Shown here: positions 56,949 to 64,000 of the stretch, one piece after another
Layout of the letters: every line of letters begins with the position of its first letter
Numbering within the stretch: the first letter of the stretch is position 1
Source: Acanthococcus lagerstroemiae
Taxonomy: Eukaryota; Arthropoda; Insecta; Hemiptera; Eriococcidae
Direction of reading: 5' to 3'
Length of the DNA: 64,000 nt
Assembly (NCBI GenBank): GCA_031841125.1
Contig: CM063109.1
Span: 62,001-126,000 of the forward strand
The notes under the pieces: model-generated
What the model was told of the DNA's origin: nothing
The model's database searches: none
The model's input: the letters and a program-made list of their open reading frames with translations, nothing else
Made by a program: the position numbers and the translations under genes

Positions 56949-59900
56949 TTACTCAGACTTTTTATTGCCAGGATACGGCACCTCGTGCGGTGAACTCCCG
57001 TCGCCGTGTTTCTCCATCGTCTTCTGAATCAACTCTTTTGAGGGGGTTTTCATATCGTAGGCCCAACCGATTTTGGCGAAGAAGTCGAGCCACATGGTGG
57101 TCACGTTGAATTTGTAGTCTCCGAACTCGGCTGCCTTGTAGTCCCAGGGGAATACGTGGTGGTAGTTGTGCCAGCCTTCGCCCATTGCCACAATAGCCAC
57201 ACCTATGTTTTCGGCCGGCATTATTCTCCTGTCCAACCAATACATATGTATAGGCGTGATTATACGTGACACGTGATTACGTAAACAAAAGTAAAAAAGA
57301 AATTCGTGGACAAAGCGTCTTGGTAAGTTTTAGAGAAGGTTATACACGTCTTGTCAACACCGGCCAAGGTCGTTCAGGAATGAAAAGTGACAAATGGAAA
57401 ATGGAGGCAGCGTTTCGGTCACGTTCTAACGTACACAACGAACGCCAGCTCGAGAATATTCCGAATTTTTCGATCACTTAATAAATATTAGTTATTGGTT
57501 TTTATTTTGGTATTGAAACCGTTTTCACGTCAGTCATCGATACGATGTACGAGTATGAACACGTATATGCAGGTATGGGATTGTAAGCGCTCGGGCTGTG
57601 ACATAGCATGACTTGCTGAACATAGTATTGACAATGCGCTTAGTACGTACTTGTCATACGGCTTGTACCCCCATATATGCGCCACGCTGTTGACAGACCA
57701 AGTGAAATTCAAATTCAGCACGTAACGCACAAATGCTTGAGAAGCGATCGCGTACTTCCACTTTTCACTCCAGCCGTACACTGGAACTAGTACTGGAAGA
57801 ATGAAGCAACATAGCAACTTGAAATATATGAAATACCTGGAAATATATTTAGAAAACAATACAATAGTAACTTATTATGGTTGGCGAAATACGAGTACTT
57901 ATCGATAAACGAGTAACGTTAGTTTGAGTAGCCCTGCAATTAGCAACCTGCTCCTATATTCTCAGATTATCACTTATTAGTCGCGAGTCTATTGCCATTT
58001 AATGCGTCTCGCATTAGGAAGTTCACAGGTGCTCTCAGACTCGAGTCATTTGTCGTGATTGACGATATGACTCGATGCTAGAATCTAACAGGGTGAATAC
58101 ACCCAATACTAATCCCAGGTCGCTAGTTTGGTGGAAAATTGAAACAAACCTTACAAAAGGCATCTGAGAAATGTACGATGTGCGATCTAATATGCCAAAA
58201 ACTGAAAAAATCATACTGGTAAGTCCCCCCCCCCCCCAAAAAAAAGAAGCTATAGTGATCTGTTCGATTTTCTTCATGCCTTCACTCTGGATGTTGCCTT
58301 ATGTGTAACTGAGGATGTCTGGAAAAACAGACCTCATTTAATTTAGATTCATTATCCGCGACCTATACGGATGCATATAATGCGCTAAAGATTTTGCTGG
58401 TCCTCTTCCTTCAGAAGTCAGAATTACCTAGTGTTTCTTTTCTAAAGACACACGTCAATAAATCATTGCACCATCTTCTTATGGGATACCATCTTCATGA
58501 AGGGACGGGTGGATTGCACCCAGGAAAAAGAGTCTCCACGCTCAAAATTTTACTCATGATCGCCTGAATTCGTCAAGAGAGCTGAATCAGAAAATAAAGG
58601 GGTTGCGCCTCTCATAACTTCACACCACTCGGCATCACTGATTAGCGCACCTCTAGAACTCACCGCCGGAAAATAGAATTCTGACAGACTTGCCTTCCTG
58701 AAATTGCTCGTCAATCCAGACCAAAAAAGGAGACGGCCAGCCTGACTGCGGAACAGACAGCGAACGAGCCTGTCAGCTCTCAAGATTAACAAACAAACAG
58801 AGACACAGTTGTTCTGGTATCCCGACAGCCACACAAACAGATCGGCAGCTTGACAAACAGATAGTCTGCAGACGGATGAACGGGGTGACTGGATGGACGA
58901 ATAGACAAACAGACACTTGAATAGGCGGACCAGCAAACGGAACTAAGCAAGAGGTTGGCACAAGAGAAACAGTTGTTATGGGGGAAGGGCGAAGTGACTG
59001 AGGTGAATTAAACAGACAGAAAGACGGGGGTGGAAAGCGAGGAGCACCGTGTCGAATACGTGGTCGACATGAGCACAAAAGTACTGGCATGCGAGTTGAA
59101 CTAGAAGTTTAAGAGTATGTAAAGGGAGCTTTTCCCAAAATATGAAATAAATTCGATTGTCATCGTCTCCTTGAGCGCAAACACTCGACCTGCTGGGCGG
59201 GACTCATAAAGAGGGGGAATAGTTTGTCAAGTATAAAACTAATGCTAATACATCTTTCACACGTATAATTTTTCAGTCTTCTAGAAGGACTTTCAGTGGA
59301 TCTGGGGGCCCATCCCTACTTGTGCGTATGATCGGTTCTCAAAAAGAAAATTTGAGCGTTGACATTTTCTTCTGGACACGACTCAGTATTAAATAAAAAA
59401 TATTTTTTCTTCTTCCTTCTTCTCAAAAAGTCGCTTTGATACGCCTCTGAAACTCCCTTATTTCATAATTTACGTTATGTACTAACACTTGAAAGGAATT
59501 AATGGATCATAAAATTGATTTCAGAAGGTGATTTTGAGATTGATCCTTTAGGTAAAACGAAAATCAATAAAACGGGAAAATATGAACCGTTCAAATTAGA
59601 GGAACACTCCTTAACTGGGTACTGTTTTAAAAAAGGTCCTATCTTCTTGCAGGATTCCGATTAGAGATAGGACTTTCTTGAAAACCGGTACTTAAATAAG
59701 ACGTTTCGTATTCCAGAATAAGGTGAATGTTTAGGTGTGCTTTACGCATTGGGGCTATCAGCCATTTGTTCCTCCTCGCAGATTATTAAAAACGTCTTAT
59801 TTTACAAAAAAAAAAAACACGTTTACCTTCTGGGAAAGGGTGCCTTACCTTCCTCCCGCATTGGAAAGGTTTCGCTTTTTCTGGAAAAATATCTAAATCT

Positions 59901-62900
59901 AGCGATACCTATGACATTATGAATGACAAACATCCCTGAAGATTTCTTCTCAATAACACTTGCGCGACATGACTGATTTGAGTGCTTTTTCGAAATTCAG
60001 TACTCAGTGACGATGATAAGGTTATCAGTCTTACGACCGGTTTGATGCAGCTCTCCATTTCTCCCTATCTTGTGCAAGTTCTTTCATTTCGTAATAAAAC
60101 TTACATTTCACATCCTTTATTATCTGCTGAACATATTGGAATCTTCGTCAACCTACTCAATTCTTTCCTTCCACTCTCCCTTCTAGCAGCAGTGATATTA
60201 TTCCTAGGTGCCTCAAATTATGCCCTATTAGTTTATCTCTCCTTCTCTTCAGACAATTCCAAATATCCATTTTACCACCTACTCTGTTAATTACTTCCTC
60301 ATTTCTTACCTTATCCGTCCATTTATTGCTAAGTATCCGCCTATATAGCACCACATCTCAAAAGCTTCGATCTTTCTCTTCTCTGGTTTTCCTATGGTCC
60401 AAGTTTCACATCCATACAATGCTACACTCTAAACATAAGTTTTCATGAACAATTTTTTGATTTCCAGATTTATTTTTGATTTGAAAAGATTACCTTTTCG
60501 ATAAAATGCTAATTTGGCCTACGCTATTCTACTACTAATATCCCTTTTACTCCTTCCGTCTTTTGTTATTTTACTCCCTAAGTAGCAAAATTCGCTTACT
60601 TCCTCGATCTTTTCCTGTCCAATATTTATATTTTAAGCTATCATGTTCACATCGATTACATACCATTATTTTAGTTTTATTTTTACTCATTCTCATACGA
60701 TATTCTATATTCAAAATCTCCTCCATTCCATTTGAAATGTTTTTCAAATCAATACTCCTTTCAGCTAATAAGACAATATCATCTGCAAACCTGAGCATTT
60801 TTACTCGCTCTCCGTGTATAGTGACGCCTGCTTCAAGTTTTTCTTTCATTTCTTTTATGGTCCACTCTATGTACAGATTAAATAATACTGGAAATAAGGA
60901 GCACCCCTGCCTTACACCTTTTTCTATATTAGCTTCCCTCTTTTTTCTTTCTATTATGCGGCTTTCTGTTCTTTATTTAGTTTTATCCTTTTTTCCAGAG
61001 GATGAAACCCTCAACTCATTAATATTCCTGTGGACTTACAAAAGTATTTTCCGTCGTATTATCACAGTATTTCCTTATTAAAAAGCTAATTTCCAAAACA
61101 CAGCAAGTCTGTTGGAATTTAAACTCAAAGTAACTGACATCTGGCGGCAGAATACGTAACTAACGAAATCGGGATCTTGGTTCTTGTTTACATGCTGTTT
61201 AATGAGGCAAAGTAATTTTTTGAACAATTGTAATTAATGCAGGAGTGATTGTCGAGAATTATAATTTGGTGTGTAAGTACACGAAAGTCTTCAGAATGAT
61301 GAAAAAAATAAATCCAAGTGGAAAATTACTCGGGTGATGTGTTATTAGCTTCTGAATGTGCACAGTAGGTTTTCAATGACATTTCTTTCTCCGTGATCCC
61401 GGTTTCATCTTATTAGTCTTAGCACAAAGGCGCTCTCTATATTTAGGTTTAAATTCCCATTCGCTGTGTATTCCAATTCCAAGACGCGTAAGTCCAGTTC
61501 CGGAAAATTTTCTTCAGCTTACAATTTTGCTGACATTTTAGTTTTGAAAATGAAATTTCTAGGTCATACCCGTAAAGGTTGAGGTTTTTTTTCTAAAATC
61601 GGAAGAAAAAAATCAAAATTGATATCTGTGGACAGTTGTTTGTGCTTCCTGAACGATTTGGAAATAGGCGTCGACTTCCTGTGGTTTCGAGAAACACTCC
61701 TCACTTGGATTATACGAAATTAAATGACCCAGTAATTGATTCAGAAAAAATGCGGAAATTTTTACACGGGAGCAATAAATTAAGTCTGAATAAAAGGTAC
61801 GGAGACGAAAGAATAAAACCAGTTTCAGTTTCCAGTATAATAAGTTGCATAGGCGAACAAACGCAGGCGTAGAAACGGTTTTCGTATGTGCGTAATTTCT
61901 GTTTCCAATTTCGTCTTTCGAATTTTAAGCTGAATGTATGAATAAAATAATCACACTTTCCATGAAGTCGAATCACGATCACGCTTTCTCCGCTCGCCAC
62001 TTTGCGCATAATGAGTGCAGAGTAGATCGATTCGTTCGTTCCAGTCATTACTAAACGATTATCATATTACATTTTGCAAACTCACTTAGTATGGAACGCC
62101 AACAAAGGATCACCGGTTATGTCGCTCATGTCAACCATTTTGCCTTTACGCAGCACTTCCGGGTGTTTCTTCTGCATGAGCCAGCCGACATGCGAGAAGA
62201 AAAATCCGCGTTTTGAATTGTGTGGGTCCGCGTCCGTTTCGCTGAATTTGTGATGCACTCTGTGGTCTCGAACCCAGTCAAATATCGAGTTCTGCGAACC
62301 GAAAAAAGTGATCAGTTTTTCCAGTCTTGTAATCCTAGTAAAAGTGACGACAAACATTTGTTACGCATGTCTTACCTGACCAGCTACTGAGTAGCAAAAC
62401 ATCAGTATTAACTGTAGAGGCAGTTTGGCCTTATACGAGCGATGTGACCACAGTCTGTGTGCGCCTCCTGTTATACCGAAACCGCCGATACCGCCTACTA
62501 TGAATCCTGAAGTGACAAACAAAAGTCAGCCACTTGAGTTTATGTTTTCAAAATATCCGTACGAGGGAACCAGTGGCGTAGCCGAGGGAACCCCCTCATT
62601 TTGTCGAGAAGTGGTTTTTCCCAATTTTAGCACCACCTCTAACACGTCCTCTCTTGAATATCAAGCTGGCTACGCTACTGGAGGGAACTGAATCAGCTGG
62701 ATCACGAAAATGAAATAGAAAGACCTGTCTGGCTTGCGGTGCGAAATTCGTACGATAAATCTTATACAGTTCTAGCTACATATAAGCGTTTTGATTTTCA
62801 AATTATCTAGAAGGAAGCGGAAAAGTCCGCCCTGAGGATTTCGAATACAGTAAATGCTGTTAGACATCTAATCAGGTGTTTCCCGTTTTTTTTGGAGTCT

Positions 62901-63384
62901 GGGTGGCCTAACTTTCGACTGTTTATTGACGATTCTCAAAGAAGTGAGATTTTCTTGTGTGAGTCGATCTCTCAAAAAGATTAACAGATCGATAATTTTG
63001 CCAAGTCCCGCTTGTTTTGCCTTATTTTGCTTCTACGTTTCCCTATTCGTCTAAACTGACTTCAAGGATGGAGAGTGCTTGGAACATTAAAATTAAGTGC
63101 AAGATAACGTGATGTAAACTCACCCCAAATGATCGACATCAATTTGATTTTTGTCACATAAGCTACGGCCATGTAAACAGCCAGAACATGGAATAATGTA
63201 ATTAATACGACATTAACCCAAAGTATCTCCTGTTTTTCTGTTTGTTCAGGATTTGCTTCTCCTTTAACTGGCTGTTTTTTGGATACAAAGCCTCCGATTT
63301 CGAGGAAGTTCATATCTGAAGTGTCTTCGATTTGGTCCTTCATCGCCGGACTGTGAGTGTTGCTGGGAGGCATCCTTACGTCTT
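56949..63384 (-). CDS. Acyl-CoA delta-9 desaturase, five coding exons (350 aa)
   Basis: The exons are 63384-63124 (ATG at 63373), 62506-62376, 62291-62086, 57836-57651 and 57228-56949. All introns are GT-AG and the summed frame is open. The enzyme is an ER-membrane di-iron desaturase that puts a cis double bond into fatty acyl-CoA, using cytochrome b5 and O2. The three histidine boxes are HRLWSH (100-105), HRVHH (137-141) and HNYHH (278-282), and GEGWHNYHHVFPWDY is typical. Hydrophobic segments lie at ~52-75 (WVNVVLITLFHVLAVYM), ~82-96, ~117-127 and ~197-212 (CCFILPVLVPVYG). Length matches the family (~330-380). An acceptor (TTGCAG) 11 bases before the ATG implies a 5' UTR intron with exon(s) upstream, possibly beyond 64000. 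The delta-9 rather than delta-11 assignment is inferred. It appears intact. Confidence 0.95.
57860..60000. other. Desaturase intron 3, first half: no other gene
   Basis: Frames at 58035-58277, 58550-59090 and 59737-59922 have no domain. 58720-58990 is rich in ACAGACAG/CAAACAGA words, a degenerate repeat that produces a long minus-strand frame. Confidence 0.5.
60010..61000 (-). pseudogene. 5'-truncated LINE in desaturase intron 3
   Basis: The minus-strand order is: VRQGCSLFPVLFNLYIEWTI (RT block), MLRFADDIVLLAERS (catalytic FADD), SKNKTKIMVCNR, LYGCETWTIGKPEKRKIEAF with EMWCYRRIL, and LIGHNLRHLGI. It finishes EMKELAQDREKWRAASNRS near 60020. Frameshifts and stops interrupt it several times. 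The same family left the fragment at 36950-37390. It is in the same strand direction as the host gene. Confidence 0.9.
61090..62085. other. Desaturase intron 3, right end: no other gene
   Basis: A plus-strand frame at 61636-61872 and a minus-strand frame at 61710-62048 have no recognised domain. Confidence 0.45.
62571..62680. mobile_element. 110-bp hAT MITE in desaturase intron 1
   Basis: The TIRs CAGTGGCGTAGCC and (reversed) CAGTAGCGTAGCC are flanked by the exact direct repeat GAGGGAAC (62563-62570 and 62681-62688). The CAGTGGCGTAGC end is a widespread hAT MITE signature. No coding capacity. Confidence 0.95.
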
Positions 63385-64000
63385 CTGCAAGAAAATGATA
63401 AGGTAAGTGAGTGTGTGGTTACGTTTGCTTCAGGACTTACACATGAAGTTACCAAAAGTTGATATCATGTACCTCCCCTCCCCCCACCACCTCCAAAATG
63501 AAAACTTGTATAGCAAATGGAGGGGGTAGCGCCGTGCTACAATGATTCGCAATGGTAGCTCTATTTTGACAACTGGAAGTACCTCTTCGGTCTTGGAAAG
63601 CTATTTGCCCTTATGCGTGGTACTTACCAACACAAAATCAGTATACTGACAAATTGACAGATACTTCGTTTTTTAAAGCGTAAAAATAATGAACAAGATA
63701 GTTTCGCAATTTCTGTACGTATTTAAAAACTTCATGTGAACCGCGTTACCTTGAAATATGGTGCATTTTGTGATTTGATTCATTTAATTACCCACATGTC
63801 TTCGATTTAAGTCACAATATTGGGAATTTTTCAGTTTCAAAATTTTAATACGACGAATCGACGCTTTAAGGTGACCGATTGAGAATTGAGTTTTTAGTTA
63901 TCACGCCGTTATTTGATTACGTATATTCTTCGTGCCTGATTCATGTTACCAGTATGGATGAAAAATTGACCTATATTCATGTGAAGTATTCGCATCGCTT
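63385..64000. other. 5' intron region of the desaturase; no other gene
   Basis: Only the polypyrimidine tract and acceptor at 63385-63395 (minus strand) are clear. A C-rich run occurs at 63474-63494. No promoter could be identified. Confidence 0.5.

Noticed and set aside
58550..59090. Minus-strand frames of 105-128 codons as a secreted Cys-rich protein
   Set aside because: The region is a degenerate ACAGACAG repeat inside the desaturase intron; two overlapping frames are equally open and no splice or signal structure is convincing.
60563..61081. 172-codon plus-strand hydrophobic frame
   Set aside because: Antisense shadow of the LINE reverse transcriptase (FADDIVLLAE on the minus strand).
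62425..62691. Plus-strand 88-codon frame
   Set aside because: Antisense of desaturase exon 2 (HRLWSH box) plus the hAT MITE.

Overview
This is a window of animal nuclear DNA, almost certainly from an insect. Genes are split by GT-AG introns, the base composition is AT-rich, and two 500-base runs of N mark scaffold gaps (34708-35207 and 55208-55707). The host genes are a five-exon acyl-CoA delta-9 desaturase and one bHLH exon of a tango/ARNT-type transcription factor. The transposon load (PIF/Harbinger with MADF partners, hAT, mariner, MULE, RTE-like LINE, tRNA-derived SINE) would fit a hemipteran, but I cannot fix the order from sequence alone.

Layout. 0-7 kb: repeats, a THAP-domain exon, small hairpins and a two-exon MADF-domain gene whose 3' end runs into a minisatellite. 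7-14 kb: microsatellite, a decayed RTE-like LINE and a TCGAC-rich satellite. 14-20 kb: a 1.76-kb inverted-repeat element splitting a 21-bp coding-like minisatellite, then about 2 kb of degenerate hexamer repeat. 20-24 kb: a broken Harbinger transposase interrupted by a second PIF/Harbinger unit. In that unit the MADF gene (+) and the transposase gene (-) lie inside each other's introns. 24-31 kb: a P/THAP-type transposase tail, a seven-exon BED-finger hAT gene with a frameshift and a missing C-terminus, a hAT MITE and a complete five-exon THAP gene with a duplicated exon. 32-35 kb: a third PIF/Harbinger unit, with an intact MADF-BESS gene converging on a transposase cut by the scaffold gap. 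36-43 kb: MITEs, a LINE 3' end, a complete decayed hAT element with TIRs and 8-bp TSD, and an internally deleted mariner. 43-50 kb: a Helitron-like 3' terminus, the tango exon, a hAT element carrying a SINE with a 14-bp TSD, and a MULE. 51-56 kb: MITEs and an element with about 130-bp TIRs and a Cys-rich protein. 57-63 kb: the desaturase gene, with a LINE and a hAT MITE in its introns.

Genes working together: the desaturase acts alone in lipid metabolism. The MADF proteins are probably the DNA-binding partners of the PIF/Harbinger transposases. Most other coding sequence is transposase remains. The least explained items are the long-TIR Cys-rich element at 53.6-55.2 kb, the interleaved Harbinger genes and the compact THAP gene at 30.6-31.4 kb. 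All splice sites, TIRs and TSDs were read by eye; none was confirmed by RNA or database search.
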